The position numbers and the translations under genes are program-made. Of a DNA stretch of 64,000 nucleotides, positions 32,873-42,915 are shown one piece after another; position 1 is the stretch's first letter; each line of letters opens with the position of its first letter. Under the pieces are notes generated by a model. The model made no database searches. It worked only from the letters and a program-made list of their open reading frames with translations, and was not told the DNA's origin. The DNA is from Mesoterricola silvestris (lineage in GTDB: Bacteria; Acidobacteriota; Holophagae; Holophagales; Holophagaceae). The stretch is taken from contig NZ_AP027080.1 of the NCBI RefSeq assembly GCF_030295405.1, positions 1,178,001 through 1,242,000 of the forward strand, in the 5' to 3' direction.

Positions 32873-35800
32873 TCAGGGCTTCCCGGCCGCGGACTTGTCG
32901 GGGTAGGGCGGCACCTCGGGCACCTTCCAGGGGGAGGTGCGGATCCGCTCCTCCAGGTGGGCGACGGCGGCCTCCAGCTGGGCGTCCTTGCCCAGGAAGG
33001 TCGCGTGGGGCAGGTTCTCCACCACGATGTCCGGATCGACGCCGTGGCCTTCGATGAGCCAGGCGCCCTCGGGCCCGTAGACCCCGGTCTCCGCGGCGGT
33101 GGCGAGGCCGCCGTCGGCGAGGAAATTGTTGCCTTCGAGCCAGATCTCCCCGCCCCAGCTCCGGACCCCCAGGACCTTGCCCAGCCCCAGGCGCCGGAAG
33201 CCTTCGCAGAGGACCTCGCCGTCGGACATGGTCCAGGCGTCGCACAGGACCACCAGGTGCCCGCGGAAGGTCTCCGGCATGTTCGGATGGGGGCGGCCGG
33301 CGGCGGGCTTCCAGTAGAACCAGGCCCTGCGCAGGAGCTTCTCCAGGATCCAGCTGTCGATGTTGCCGCCCAGGTTGTGGCGGAGGTCCAGCACGAGGCC
33401 CTGCCGGTCGGAGACGGGGTAGAAGTCCTCGTACCAGCGGGCGATGTCGGAGGGTCCCATGGCCCGCAGGTGGACGTAGCCGATGCGCCCCCCGCCGAGG
33501 GTCTCGACCTTCCTGCGGCATCCGAGCTCCCATTGGGCGTACCGCAGGTCCGCGTCGGCCTGGGGGGTCATGGGGCGCACCAGGACCTCCCATTCCCGCC
33601 CCTTCCGGGCCACCCGCAGGAGGACGGGCTTGCCGGCCTTGTCCCGGAGGAGGCCGCCCGGATGCGGGAGCCCGTCCAGCGGCGCCCCGTCGATGGCCAG
33701 GAGCACGTCGCCCACCTGGAGCTCCACCCCGGGTTTCGCCACGGGGGCGAGGCTCTCGGGCAGATCGGGGTCCCCCTCGTGGATCCGTTCGATGCGCCAG
33801 CCCCCGGGGACCGGGGAGCCTTCGCAGCCCAGGCTCGCGGGCAGCACGTGGTCGGGGCCGGAGCGGAAATCGCCGCCCTTGACGAACATGTGGAGCGCCG
33901 AAAGCTCCCCGATCATCTGGCCCAGCACGTCGGACAGCTCCTCGCGGTCCGTCACGCGGTCCACCAGGGGCAGGTACTTGTCCCGCACCGCGGGCCAGTC
34001 CACCTTGTGCATGCCGCGGTCGTAGAAGTAGTCCCGCTCCATGCGCCACGCGTCGAGGTACATCGCCCGCCATTCCCGGGCCGGATCCAGGGGGAAGGTC
34101 CAGTCGCGCAGGTCCACCGCGGCCTTGGCGGGATCGGCGGGGCCCTTGGGGCCGGGCTCGAAGACCAGCAGGTCCCTGCCCCTGCGCACCAGCAGCTTGC
34201 GGGTGAGGTCGTAGCTGGCCACCTCCTCCAGGACGGTGTCGGGCCGGGCCGCGGGCGCGGTCTCCAGGGTCTGGAGGGCGCCCTTGCCGGAGTTCCCCGC
34301 CTCCTCGGCGATCCAGAAGAGGCGCTTGCCGCCGGCCGCCAGGTCCCGGTAGTTGCCGGGCTCCACGGGAACCTGGACCAGGCGTTCCCGGATGCCGTCC
34401 AGGTCCACCGCCGGGGCCCCGGCCGGGGTTTCCGGCGCGGGGTGGAGCTCGTCGGCGGGGAGGAAGGGGCTCCGCAGGCCCTTGCGGAGGGGCAGGGCGT
34501 AGATGCGGGTCTGGCGGTCGAAGAAGGGCTCCGGGTTCCGGAGGCCCCAGGGGGTCGGCACGAGGCTCCTGAAGGCGCGCGACGACAGGAAGTAGAGCCA
34601 GGATCCGTCGGGGCTCCAGGCCGGGCTCCAGCTGTCGTAGCGGTCGGAGGTCAGGGTCGTGACGGCGCCCGTGGCCAGGCGGAGAAGGCGGATGACGGGA
34701 AAGCGGTTGGCCCCCTCCTGCACGAAGGCCAGCCATGCGCCGTCCGGGGACCAGCGCAGGTCCGTGATCCGGCCCCATTCGGACCGGGCCGCCTCCCTGT
34801 CGATCCCCGTGGCGGGATCGAGGATCGAAAGCCGGTTGTCCTTGTCGGTGTGGGCGATGCGGGCGCCGTCGGGGGAAGGGACGCCCTCCCAGCGCAGGAC
34901 CGTCCCGTTCCTGGAGATCCGCTCGGATGGGCCGGTGCCGTTGGCGGGGAGGTTCCAGAATTCCACCTCTCCCGACGCGTCGGCGAGGGCCAGGAGGCGC
35001 TTCCCGTCGGGCATGAACAGGGCGTCCCGCACCCGGGCGCCGGCGAGGTCCCGGGAGGCCTCCACGATCCGGCCCTTCTCGGCGGGGAGGACGAAGGCCC
35101 TTCCCCGGGCGGTCACGGCGATCCGGGTGCCGTCGGGGGAGAGGCGGACCCGGGTGGCGTACTCCAGCGGGTTGCGGATCCACCGCTCCCGGAGGTGGTC
35201 GAAATCGGATTCCAGGCGCACCGGGACGGGGCTGTCGGTGCCCTTGGCGATATCGAAGATGCGCAGGTCCGCCCCCAGCTGGTAGGCGATGCGGCCTCCG
35301 GAAAGGGAGGCCCCGCGGATGTCCCAGCCCCTGTGGAAGGTGTGCTGCCGGAGGTCGCGGCCGGCCCCGTCCATGGACCAGAGGTTCTGGGTGCCGTCGC
35401 GGTCGCTGATGAAGTGGATGCGGCCCTCCCAGACCATGGGGTTGCGGCTGGTGCCGGGGTGGTCCGAGGTCAGGGGGCGGGCCTCGGCGTCCCCCGGGGC
35501 GAAGGCCCAGAGGTTCTGGACGGTGCCGCCCCGGTAGTTCTTCGTGAAGCTCCTCTGGGCCGCATAGCGCGTGAAGACGAGGCATCCGCTGTTCCAGGCC
35601 CCCTCCGAGGCCTGGGCCAGGGGGATCGGCCGGGTCGTCCCGGTGGCGGGATCCAGGTCCAGGAGCTGGGTTTCGGGAAGGGTGGACCGGCTCCGGGTGG
35701 CGATGAGGAGGTGGCCCTGGGGGGTCCATCCGGCGACGGTGGCGCCGCCCCCTTCGAAGGTCCTCCGCACCGGAAGGCCGCCCCCCAGGGGCATCGTGTA

Positions 35801-36058
35801 GACCTCCGAAGGCCCTTCGTAGGCTCCGTTGAAGGCCAGCCACCGCCCGTCGGGGGAGATGGCGGGATGGTCCTCGCTCCCGGGATGGGCCGTCACCCGC
35901 TGGGCGGTGCCGCCCGAAGCGTCCACGCGCCAGAGGTCCCCTTCGGCCACGAAGACGAGGGTGCTTCCGTGCAGGGCCGGTTGCCGGAAATACCCCCCGG
36001 GGCTTCCGGCGAGGAGGGCTCCGCCGGCGGCCAGGGTGAGGAGGAAGGGATTGCCCAT
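32873..36058 (-). CDS. Tricorn-like serine protease (S41), secreted
   Basis: 1061 residues. An N-terminal signal-like segment is followed by two successive WD40-like beta-propeller regions (many HPAISPDGRWLAFNG-type repeats, about residues 30-550), then a PDZ-like domain near 760-840 (GVELQVGDVLLAIDG) and the S41 catalytic domain. Catalytic Ser945 is in TMSDGE and His723 in SALHMF, as in archaeal tricorn protease and its bacterial homologues. It should digest peptides of intermediate length in the periplasm. It is divergent from an outer-membrane barrel and TonB-receptor operon, 204 bp away, with no clear operator in between. Confidence 0.93.
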   Translation of the reverse strand: MGNPFLLTLAAGGALLAGSPGGYFRQPALHGSTLVFVAEGDLWRVDASGGTAQRVTAHPGSEDHPAISPDGRWLAFNGAYEGPSEVYTMPLGGGLPVRRTFEGGGATVAGWTPQGHLLIATRSRSTLPETQLLDLDPATGTTRPIPLAQASEGAWNSGCLVFTRYAAQRSFTKNYRGGTVQNLWAFAPGDAEARPLTSDHPGTSRNPMVWEGRIHFISDRDGTQNLWSMDGAGRDLRQHTFHRGWDIRGASLSGGRIAYQLGADLRIFDIAKGTDSPVPVRLESDFDHLRERWIRNPLEYATRVRLSPDGTRIAVTARGRAFVLPAEKGRIVEASRDLAGARVRDALFMPDGKRLLALADASGEVEFWNLPANGTGPSERISRNGTVLRWEGVPSPDGARIAHTDKDNRLSILDPATGIDREAARSEWGRITDLRWSPDGAWLAFVQEGANRFPVIRLLRLATGAVTTLTSDRYDSWSPAWSPDGSWLYFLSSRAFRSLVPTPWGLRNPEPFFDRQTRIYALPLRKGLRSPFLPADELHPAPETPAGAPAVDLDGIRERLVQVPVEPGNYRDLAAGGKRLFWIAEEAGNSGKGALQTLETAPAARPDTVLEEVASYDLTRKLLVRRGRDLLVFEPGPKGPADPAKAAVDLRDWTFPLDPAREWRAMYLDAWRMERDYFYDRGMHKVDWPAVRDKYLPLVDRVTDREELSDVLGQMIGELSALHMFVKGGDFRSGPDHVLPASLGCEGSPVPGGWRIERIHEGDPDLPESLAPVAKPGVELQVGDVLLAIDGAPLDGLPHPGGLLRDKAGKPVLLRVARKGREWEVLVRPMTPQADADLRYAQWELGCRRKVETLGGGRIGYVHLRAMGPSDIARWYEDFYPVSDRQGLVLDLRHNLGGNIDSWILEKLLRRAWFYWKPAAGRPHPNMPETFRGHLVVLCDAWTMSDGEVLCEGFRRLGLGKVLGVRSWGGEIWLEGNNFLADGGLATAAETGVYGPEGAWLIEGHGVDPDIVVENLPHATFLGKDAQLEAAVAHLEERIRTSPWKVPEVPPYPDKSAAGKP

Positions 36059-36262
36059 GGGGACCTCGCTGTGCGTTTCGGATAAGTCAGCCTAAGGCAG
36101 GGCGGGACGGTGGAAACGCGCCAATGACGGGTGGCCCAGGGGAAATCTGCGAAGTGGTCCTTCACCGGGGACCGCCCCCGTGGAGAAATCTCCCCATCCC
36201 CGCGATCCCCCATCCAGCCTCCATCCCGGCCTGCCCAACGCCCCACCCACAGGAGAAAGCGA

Positions 36263-36997
36263 ATGAGCACATTCCATCGGCACTTGGCTACCCTCGCCCT
36301 GACCGGTCTCGCCCTCGCGCCGGGCGCTTTCGCGGCGGCCCCCGCGGAGGCTTCCCCCGTGGAGGTGCAGTTCAAGCTGCGCTCCGCCCTGGGCATCGCC
36401 CATTCCCAGGACCATCTCACCCGGAAAACCCTGGGCTGCGGCCTGGAGGTGGGCTTCAACACCTCCGCGGGCCGGTTCAGCGCCGAACTGGGCTACCAGT
36501 ACAAGCCCGGGGACCAGTACCGCGAGGACGTGTCCACGTTCCCCGTGGCCCCGGGGGCCAACCCGGCCGATCCGAAGGCTTCGGTGGACAGCCGCAAGAC
36601 CCAGCTCGATGGGCTCACGCTGCGCCTGGCCTACGGACGGGAGCTCCGGGGGGCCTGGGCCTGGCAGGCGGGTGTCCAGATCGGCGGCTCCCGGTTCCGC
36701 CAGGAGTACCTCGCCGATGTGGCGGACGCCAACTGGTCCACCTGGGAGGACACCTACCACGGCACCCTCACCCATTCCACGGTCTCCGTCTCCCCCTACC
36801 TGGGCCTGGTCTTCCGGGTGAATGAAGGGTCCAGCGTCGAGCTCAACCTCCTCGGCCTCCGGTACACGTCGGCCAACTACGTGCACGTGGGGGGCACCGT
36901 CCCCGGCTGGGGCGAGGGGCACACCGGGTCGGATTCCGTGGCCCTGAAGAGCCGCATGATCCCCCACGTCGAAATCGCCTACGCGATCCGCTTCTAA
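36263..36997 (+). CDS. Outer-membrane beta-barrel protein
   Basis: 244 residues from ATG 36263, after AGGAG with 7-nt spacing. The signal peptide ends at GAFAAAPAEA. Alternating hydrophobic/polar strands follow (VEVQFKLRSALGIAH, GRFSAELGYQYKP, LTLRLAYGRELRG, SVELNLLGLRYTS), and the C-terminal strand ends in IAYAIRF with the terminal Phe required for barrel insertion. The size fits an 8- to 10-strand barrel. No specific family is recognised. The TonB receptor starts 27 bp later, so they are co-transcribed. Confidence 0.8.
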   Translation: MSTFHRHLATLALTGLALAPGAFAAAPAEASPVEVQFKLRSALGIAHSQDHLTRKTLGCGLEVGFNTSAGRFSAELGYQYKPGDQYREDVSTFPVAPGANPADPKASVDSRKTQLDGLTLRLAYGRELRGAWAWQAGVQIGGSRFRQEYLADVADANWSTWEDTYHGTLTHSTVSVSPYLGLVFRVNEGSSVELNLLGLRYTSANYVHVGGTVPGWGEGHTGSDSVALKSRMIPHVEIAYAIRF

Positions 36998-37024
36998 GCC
37001 GACCCCCGACCCAGGAGATACCCC

Positions 37025-40000
37025 ATGCGCAGACATTGTTCGTTCGCCCAGCTCACCTCCGTCGCCCTGGTCCTCGCCACGGGCAGCTTCGCCTGGTCAC
37101 AGCAGGCCACGGGCCAGCTCACCGGCGAGGTGCGGGATCAGGCCGGGGCCCCGGTTCCCAGGGCCCGGATCATCCTCTCCTCCCCGGCGCTCTTCTCCCC
37201 CCGCACGCTCCAGGTCTCCCCCAAGGGGGAATGGCGCGCCGTGGGGCTGCCCCCCGGCACCTACCGCATCCAGGCCCTCGCCGACGGTTTCGTCGGCAGC
37301 GAGGCGCGGGATGTCCGCCTCGGCCTGGGCGCCAGCGTCTCCCAGAACCTCCAGCTCAAGGCCGTGGCCGCGGCGACGGCCACGGTGGAGGTGATCGAGG
37401 GCCAGCAGGAGCTGGACAAGAACGACACCAAGACCTACGTCAACTTCTCCGCCGACAAGCTGGAGGCCGTATCGGTGGACCGCGGGTTCGCGGGCGCGGC
37501 CAACCTGACCCCGGGCGTGAACCTGGGGGCCAACGGCTACTTCGCCGTGCGCGGCGGCACCACCATGGACACGGCCTTCCGCATCAACGGCACCGACATC
37601 CAGGACGACTACCAGGGTTCGGTGGTGGGCAAGTACTACATCGAGGACAACATCGAGGACGTCCAGGTGATGCTGTCCCCCCTCAACGCGCGCTTCGGGC
37701 GCAACACGGGCGGCGCGGTCAACGCCGTCACCAAGTCGGGCAGCAACACCTTCGCGGGATCCCTGCGGGCCACGGTCTCCAAGGCCAGCTGGAACGCCTC
37801 GAACCCCTTCACCTCCGCCAACCACACCCAGGAGGGCCCCACGAACCGGGAGTACCAGTTCACGGTCTCGGGCCCCATCATCCGGGACCGGCTCTGGTTC
37901 TCCCTGGGAACCATCGCCACCCCCGCCAGCACGGAGAGCGCGTCCTGGTCCGCCGTCACGCCCACCCCGGTCCTGCAGCGCACCCTGAACGCCAACATCG
38001 ACGGGGTCCTGGCGGCGGGGCCTTCGGCCCTCGGATCCGCCTCGGGGTACGCCCCCCAGATGTTCCCGGGCATCCACTTCTACAACCAGCAGACCAAGGA
38101 ATCCTATTACGACGGCAAGCTCACCGGACAGATCTTCGACAACCACACGCTGGAGGTCTCGTACGTCCGGAGGACCCTGGACATCTCCAACCGCGGGGCG
38201 TGGTGGTCGGACGTGCCCATCCTCCGCCGGGCCAACGCCACGACCCAGAAGGACAAGAACAGCGCCCTGAACGTGAACTACCGCGGCATCCTGTCCTCCA
38301 GCACCTTCCTGGAGGCCGGCTTCAACCAGAAGCTGTGGAGCATGACGCCGCCCCAGGGCGACCCCGCCTACGGCAACCAGGGCGCGCTGTACGTCTACGG
38401 CGACGCGCCCACCGGCTTCAAGCAGTACAACTTCCTGGGCGCGCCGTTCACCTACGGGACCGCCCCCAGGGAAGAGCGCAACAACAAGCACGTCTGGGCG
38501 AACCTGAACGCCTTCCTGGACGCGGGCACCAGCAAGCATGAACTGGACCTGGGGTTCGAGTACTACAACACCTCCCACGTGGAGGGAACCCAGTTCGGCG
38601 CCGACAACGTCATCGCCCGGGTGGGCGGGACCTACCAGCAGGCCGGAACCGAGAACTACCTCTTCCCGACCCTCATCTGGACGGGCACCAACCGGTTCGG
38701 CCAGAGCCCCAACGGCCGGATCGGGATCGCGCCCACGCTGCGCACCTACACCGGCAAGGACGGCACGAGCAAGAACGATTCCTATTCCGCCTACCTCAAC
38801 GACAACTGGACGATCAACGCCCACTGGCAGGTCATGGGGGGGATCCGGGTGGACGCCCAGCGGGTGTATGACATCGACGGGGCGCGCCTGGCTTCCGCCA
38901 CCGAGATCTCGCCCCGGTTCCAGGTGCGCTTCGACCTGGGCGGCGACAACAAGCGCCTGGTGACCCTCACCGCCGCGCGGTTCGGGGGGGACTTCACGAC
39001 GGCCTTCACCTCCGCCTTCGTGAAGAGCGCCAGGAGCGCCTACACGGGCTTCGGCTGGTCGGGCATCGGCAACCAGGCCCTGCCGGGGACCTCCGGGGAC
39101 CTGGTGAACGGGGCGCAGGCCTACGGCGTGCGCTTCGTGGATTTCGCGCAGATCATGAACCCGGCCAACTACACCGGCAACAACGGCGCCACCGCCTTCG
39201 AGGCCTGGGATTCCTCCAAGGTCTACAAGCTCGCGGACAACCTCAAGCCGTCCCACATGGACGAGATCACCCTGGGGTACCGCCGCAATTTCGACAACGG
39301 GGATTTCGCCCGCGTCACCGCCGTCTACCGCCAGTGGAAGCAGATCTGGGCCTTCTCCACGGACTACGCCGCCGATACGATGGTGGCCATCGAGGACCCC
39401 AGCGGCAGGCTGGCCACCCAGTACACCCCCAGGATCGACGTCTTCAACTCCAGCGACCTCTACCGCCGGTACACCGACCTGGAATTCGAATTCAAGCAGA
39501 CCCTTTCCCGGGTCTGGTCCCTGACCGGAAGCTACACGTACGGACGCCTCGTGGGCAATGCCGAGGACGGCCAGAGCTCCTCCTCGTCCTTCCGGGACAC
39601 GAGCACGACGGCCTACTATTCCCAGCGCCGGGCCCTGACGGCCATGGGGGTTCCCGAATCCCAATTCGCCCCCAGCGGGCGGCTGATGAACGACCAGAGC
39701 AACCGCGGCCGCCTGGTCCTCCTGGCCACCTACCCCGTGGGCAAGGGCACCGTGACCGCGTCGTGGGTGCTGCAGTACGACGCCGGCACCACGTGGTCGG
39801 CGACCAATCAGGCACCCCTCGCCGGCCTCATGCCCACCCCCGCCCACACCGTGGCGGCCCCCACGATCTACACCAAGTACTGGGACGGAAGGGGGGCCTA
39901 CACCAACAACGACTACTATTCCTGCAACTTCAAGCTCGGATGGTCCTTCCCCCTGGGCGCGGGGCTGCCGGTGGTCTTCGGGTCCGTGAGCGTGCAGAAC

Positions 40001-40174
40001 CTCTTCAATCACATCCTGCAGACGGGCTACGACTCCGGGAGCATCTGGTACTACTCCAATGGAACCAACGCCCTCTACGTGGACAACGCCAACTTCGGCC
40101 AGGCCAACCCGGCGGTTTCCAATTTCTGGAATGACGGTCGCTCCTATATCGGGACGCTTGGACTCCGGTTCTAG
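37025..40174 (+). CDS. TonB-dependent receptor with carboxypeptidase-regulatory-like N-terminal domain (Oar-like)
   Basis: 1049 residues. Signal peptide, then an Ig-like regulatory domain (GEVRDQAGAPVPRARIIL to about residue 110), a plug domain (YFAVRGGTTMDTAFRINGTDIQD, NTGGAVNAVTKSGSN) and a 22-strand barrel that ends in GTLGLRF. The organisation matches the Oar/CarboxypepD_reg receptors abundant in Acidobacteriota. I see no short TonB box near the N-terminus. Substrate unknown; with a tricorn-like protease and a papain-like lipoprotein as neighbours, peptide import is plausible. RBS AGGAGATACCCC. Confidence 0.92.
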   Translation: MRRHCSFAQLTSVALVLATGSFAWSQQATGQLTGEVRDQAGAPVPRARIILSSPALFSPRTLQVSPKGEWRAVGLPPGTYRIQALADGFVGSEARDVRLGLGASVSQNLQLKAVAAATATVEVIEGQQELDKNDTKTYVNFSADKLEAVSVDRGFAGAANLTPGVNLGANGYFAVRGGTTMDTAFRINGTDIQDDYQGSVVGKYYIEDNIEDVQVMLSPLNARFGRNTGGAVNAVTKSGSNTFAGSLRATVSKASWNASNPFTSANHTQEGPTNREYQFTVSGPIIRDRLWFSLGTIATPASTESASWSAVTPTPVLQRTLNANIDGVLAAGPSALGSASGYAPQMFPGIHFYNQQTKESYYDGKLTGQIFDNHTLEVSYVRRTLDISNRGAWWSDVPILRRANATTQKDKNSALNVNYRGILSSSTFLEAGFNQKLWSMTPPQGDPAYGNQGALYVYGDAPTGFKQYNFLGAPFTYGTAPREERNNKHVWANLNAFLDAGTSKHELDLGFEYYNTSHVEGTQFGADNVIARVGGTYQQAGTENYLFPTLIWTGTNRFGQSPNGRIGIAPTLRTYTGKDGTSKNDSYSAYLNDNWTINAHWQVMGGIRVDAQRVYDIDGARLASATEISPRFQVRFDLGGDNKRLVTLTAARFGGDFTTAFTSAFVKSARSAYTGFGWSGIGNQALPGTSGDLVNGAQAYGVRFVDFAQIMNPANYTGNNGATAFEAWDSSKVYKLADNLKPSHMDEITLGYRRNFDNGDFARVTAVYRQWKQIWAFSTDYAADTMVAIEDPSGRLATQYTPRIDVFNSSDLYRRYTDLEFEFKQTLSRVWSLTGSYTYGRLVGNAEDGQSSSSSFRDTSTTAYYSQRRALTAMGVPESQFAPSGRLMNDQSNRGRLVLLATYPVGKGTVTASWVLQYDAGTTWSATNQAPLAGLMPTPAHTVAAPTIYTKYWDGRGAYTNNDYYSCNFKLGWSFPLGAGLPVVFGSVSVQNLFNHILQTGYDSGSIWYYSNGTNALYVDNANFGQANPAVSNFWNDGRSYIGTLGLRF

Positions 40175-40176
40175 CG

Positions 40177-40806
40177 ATGGCGCCCCGCTCCCTTCCCGCT
40201 CGCCGGGCTCCCGGGATCCTGGCGGCCCTGCTCCTCCTTGGGGGAGCGGGGCTCCGGGCCCAGGAAACGGTGGAGGGCCTCTACGGGGCCCCTTCGCCCC
40301 GCATGGCTGAATGCCGGCGGGTGGCCCAGGCGGACCTGGAACGCCGGTTGGCCGGTACCGAGGCCTCCCGGGCCCGACTCCCCTTCGGGGTGCGGTCCGC
40401 CGGGGAACTCCAGGACGCCGCCCTGGGGTTCGGATTCGAGGTGTTCACCCTCTCCGCCCGGGCCCTGCGGGCCCGGGGCGGCGTGGAGGCCGCCCTGGAG
40501 TCCGCGGGGATCTACCGGTTCGCGGTGCTCGCCGGGGGCCGGACCGTGGGGCTCCTGACCGTGGCGACCGTGGAGGGCCGTCCGAAGGTGGTGGAGGTGG
40601 GGAGCGGAGCCCTGGCCGGCATCCTGGATTCCCTCGGCCGCCTCCACCTGGGGGATGGCACCTCCCGCCTGCGGTTCGTCCGGGTCCCCGAACTCCACCA
40701 GGATTTCCTGGAAGTGGCGCGGTCCGGGGCCGCGCCGGTCTATGAGCGGATCACGCCCCCGGGCAAGGCCATCACCGGGACCGAGCTCCGGAATCTCCTT
40801 CCCTGA
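40177..40806 (+). CDS. Secreted hypothetical protein co-transcribed with the TonB receptor
   Basis: 209 residues starting 3 nt after the receptor stop codon. The signal peptide ends near AGLRAQ. The mature part is mixed alpha/beta, with ELQDAALGFGFEVFTLSARALR and a repeated use of VVEVGSGALAGILDSLGRL. No motif that I recognise. The tight spacing indicates that it works with the receptor and the cysteine protease-like lipoprotein that follows at 27 bp. Confidence 0.75.
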   Translation: MAPRSLPARRAPGILAALLLLGGAGLRAQETVEGLYGAPSPRMAECRRVAQADLERRLAGTEASRARLPFGVRSAGELQDAALGFGFEVFTLSARALRARGGVEAALESAGIYRFAVLAGGRTVGLLTVATVEGRPKVVEVGSGALAGILDSLGRLHLGDGTSRLRFVRVPELHQDFLEVARSGAAPVYERITPPGKAITGTELRNLLP

Positions 40807-40832
40807 CGCAACCCGCCCTTTCGGGAGGATCC

Positions 40833-41477
40833 ATGGTCTTCTTCAGGAGGCTGGCCGCCCCGGCCCTGGCCCTCGCTCCGCTCATCCTGTCCCTCCACTG
40901 CGGCGGCGGCGCCAAGGACCCGGCCGCCCCTGCGCCCGGGCGCAAACAACTGGCGTGCGCCGAACGCATCCAGGAACACAGCGAATGGTGCTGGGCCGCC
41001 TCCAGCGCCAGCATCCTGACCTGCCTGGGGACGCCCGTCCAGCCCTGCGAGGTGGTGAACCAGGTCCGGAACATCACCTACGCCTGCGGGAACCCGACCT
41101 TTGCCTGGGCGGACACCACCGCCAACGGCCCGATCGAGGCCCTGTACGGGCCGGCCCCCAGCGTCTCCACCCTCATGGGCCACTACGGGCATCCCGGAAC
41201 CGGCCGGGCCTCGGCCCTCACCTTCGCCCAGGCCCAGGCGGAAATCGACGCCGGCCGGCCCTTCTTCGTCAATTGGGCCTGGTCGTCGGGCGGGGGCCAC
41301 ATCCTGGCGGGCATGGGGTGGGACACCTCGGCGGGGGAGGAGGAACTGATCCTCATGGATCCCTGGCCCAACGAAGGGATCAAGGTCGTCTCCTACGCCT
41401 GGGCGGTGTCCGGGGCGGACCCGGGCGGGGGCGGGGGAACCCACACCTGGAAATGGACCCTCACCGTGAATCCCTGA
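40833..41477 (+). CDS. Papain-like cysteine protease lipoprotein (AvrRpt2/C39-type fold)
   Basis: 214 residues. The N-terminus is a lipoprotein signal (LILSLHCGG, lipidation at that Cys). The catalytic core has Cys in EHSEWCWAASSASIL, His in SSGGGHILAGMGW and an acid in LILMDPW, the arrangement of papain-like peptidases of the AvrRpt2/Peptidase_C39_2 kind. It would be anchored to a membrane facing the periplasm. GGGAGGATCC precedes the ATG. It follows the TonB receptor and a hypothetical protein and may process the receptor's ligand or a secreted peptide. Its 3' end is 8 bp from the convergent MocR gene. Confidence 0.82.
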   Translation: MVFFRRLAAPALALAPLILSLHCGGGAKDPAAPAPGRKQLACAERIQEHSEWCWAASSASILTCLGTPVQPCEVVNQVRNITYACGNPTFAWADTTANGPIEALYGPAPSVSTLMGHYGHPGTGRASALTFAQAQAEIDAGRPFFVNWAWSSGGGHILAGMGWDTSAGEEELILMDPWPNEGIKVVSYAWAVSGADPGGGGGTHTWKWTLTVNP

Positions 41478-41484
41478 CCGGCGG

Positions 41485-42915
41485 TCAGCGCGCGGCCGCC
41501 ATGCGGCGGACGATCTCCTCCAGCTCGGCCTCCCTGTGGGAGGCGAATCCCAGGCGCAGGGCCTGCACCGGCTTGCCTTCGAACTGGTAGCGGGTGCCCG
41601 CCGAGAAGGCCACGCCGTGCTTGACCGCGCGCTCCGCCCAGCGCCCCACGTCCAGGCCGTCCCGCACCTGGACCCAGATGGCCATGCCCACCTCCGGCAG
41701 GACATGGCTCACGGCATTCCCCAGGTGCGCCTTCAGGGCGGCGTCCAGGGCGTTGCGCCGGGCCAGGAGGGTGGTCCTCAGCCGGGACAGGTGGCGGCCG
41801 AATTCGCCTTCCAGGTAGAGGCCCGTCATGGCCCCTTCGAAGACGGGATCCGCGCCCAATTCCCGGTGCCAGGGGCTCGCCTCCAGGTGGTCGATGAGGG
41901 GCTTGGGCCCCAGGATGAAGGCCAGGGGCAGGCCCGGGAAGAAGGCCTTGGTGAAGGAGCCCAGGTACACGACGTTGCCCCCCCGGTCCTCCCCCGCCAG
42001 GGGCATGGGGGCCGCGGCGCCGTACTGGATCCCCGATTCGGCGTCGCATTCCAGGAGCGCGGCCCCCTGCTTTTCCGCCCAGGCCAGCAGGGCCCGGCGC
42101 CGGGCGGGGGCCAGGGGCACCGTGGTGGGGTACTGGCACCGGGGCGACAGGAGGACGGCCCGGATGGGCAGCCGCGCCGAGGCTTCCTGGAGGGCCTCCA
42201 CGCAGAGGCCCCCGCCGTCCACCGGGATGGGTTCGAGCCGCGCCCCCGCCTGGCGGAGGATGCCCCAGTGCCGGCTGGACCCCAGGTCCTCCACGGCCAC
42301 CACGTCCCCCGGAGCCAGGATGGCGCTGGCCGCCATCTGGAGGGCCGCCTCGAAGCCCCCCGCCAGCAGGAGGTTGCCCGGGGCCCCCGCGAGGCCCAGG
42401 GTCTGTCCCAGGAGTTCCAGGATGCAGGTGCGCAGGTGGGCCTCGCTCACGGCGTCCCGCTGGCGGGGGCGGGCCGAGGCGCGGGATTCCATGGCCTTGC
42501 GGTAGGCCCTGGCCAGGGCCAGGGTGGGCAGCATGCGGGGGTCCACCTGCCCGGTGAGGCAGGTGAAGACCGTGTCCGGGAGGCGCTCGACCCGGGGCGC
42601 CTCGGGGAGGCTGAAACCCAGGCGCTCACCCCGCGGCGCGGCCCCCCGGTGGTCCGGGGGGAGCGGGTCGGCCACATAGCTGCCGCTGCCGCCCCGCCCC
42701 TGCATGAAGCCTTCCGCGGTCAGTTCCGCGTAGGCGTCCAGCACCGTGTTGCGGCTCACCCCGAGGCTCCCGGCCAGGGTCCGGGTGCTGGGGAAGCCAT
42801 CGCCGGGCTGGAGCCTGCCGTCCCGGATGGCGGCCTTGAGCCCGTCCACGATCTGGAGGGTGATGGGCTGCCCCGAGGCCGCGTCCAGGTTCAGGTCGAT
42901 CCGCTTGTTCCGCAT
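41485..42915 (-). CDS. MocR/PdxR-type regulator (GntR HTH fused to aminotransferase-like domain)
   Basis: 476 residues from ATG 42915. The N-terminal GntR winged helix (LKAAIRDGRLQPGDGFPSTRTLAGSLGVSRNTVLDAYAEL, residues 25-70) is joined by a linker to a class I aminotransferase domain. The pyridoxal-phosphate lysine is expected in GSFTKAFFPG and the cofactor Asp in LLECDAESG. Such proteins sense PLP or amino acids and regulate vitamin B6, GABA or taurine genes. The ATG overlaps the stop of the upstream kinase by one base (TGATG), so its translation is coupled to that of the kinase, an unusual pairing. Target genes unknown. Confidence 0.9.
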   Translation of the reverse strand: MRNKRIDLNLDAASGQPITLQIVDGLKAAIRDGRLQPGDGFPSTRTLAGSLGVSRNTVLDAYAELTAEGFMQGRGGSGSYVADPLPPDHRGAAPRGERLGFSLPEAPRVERLPDTVFTCLTGQVDPRMLPTLALARAYRKAMESRASARPRQRDAVSEAHLRTCILELLGQTLGLAGAPGNLLLAGGFEAALQMAASAILAPGDVVAVEDLGSSRHWGILRQAGARLEPIPVDGGGLCVEALQEASARLPIRAVLLSPRCQYPTTVPLAPARRRALLAWAEKQGAALLECDAESGIQYGAAAPMPLAGEDRGGNVVYLGSFTKAFFPGLPLAFILGPKPLIDHLEASPWHRELGADPVFEGAMTGLYLEGEFGRHLSRLRTTLLARRNALDAALKAHLGNAVSHVLPEVGMAIWVQVRDGLDVGRWAERAVKHGVAFSAGTRYQFEGKPVQALRLGFASHREAELEEIVRRMAAAR

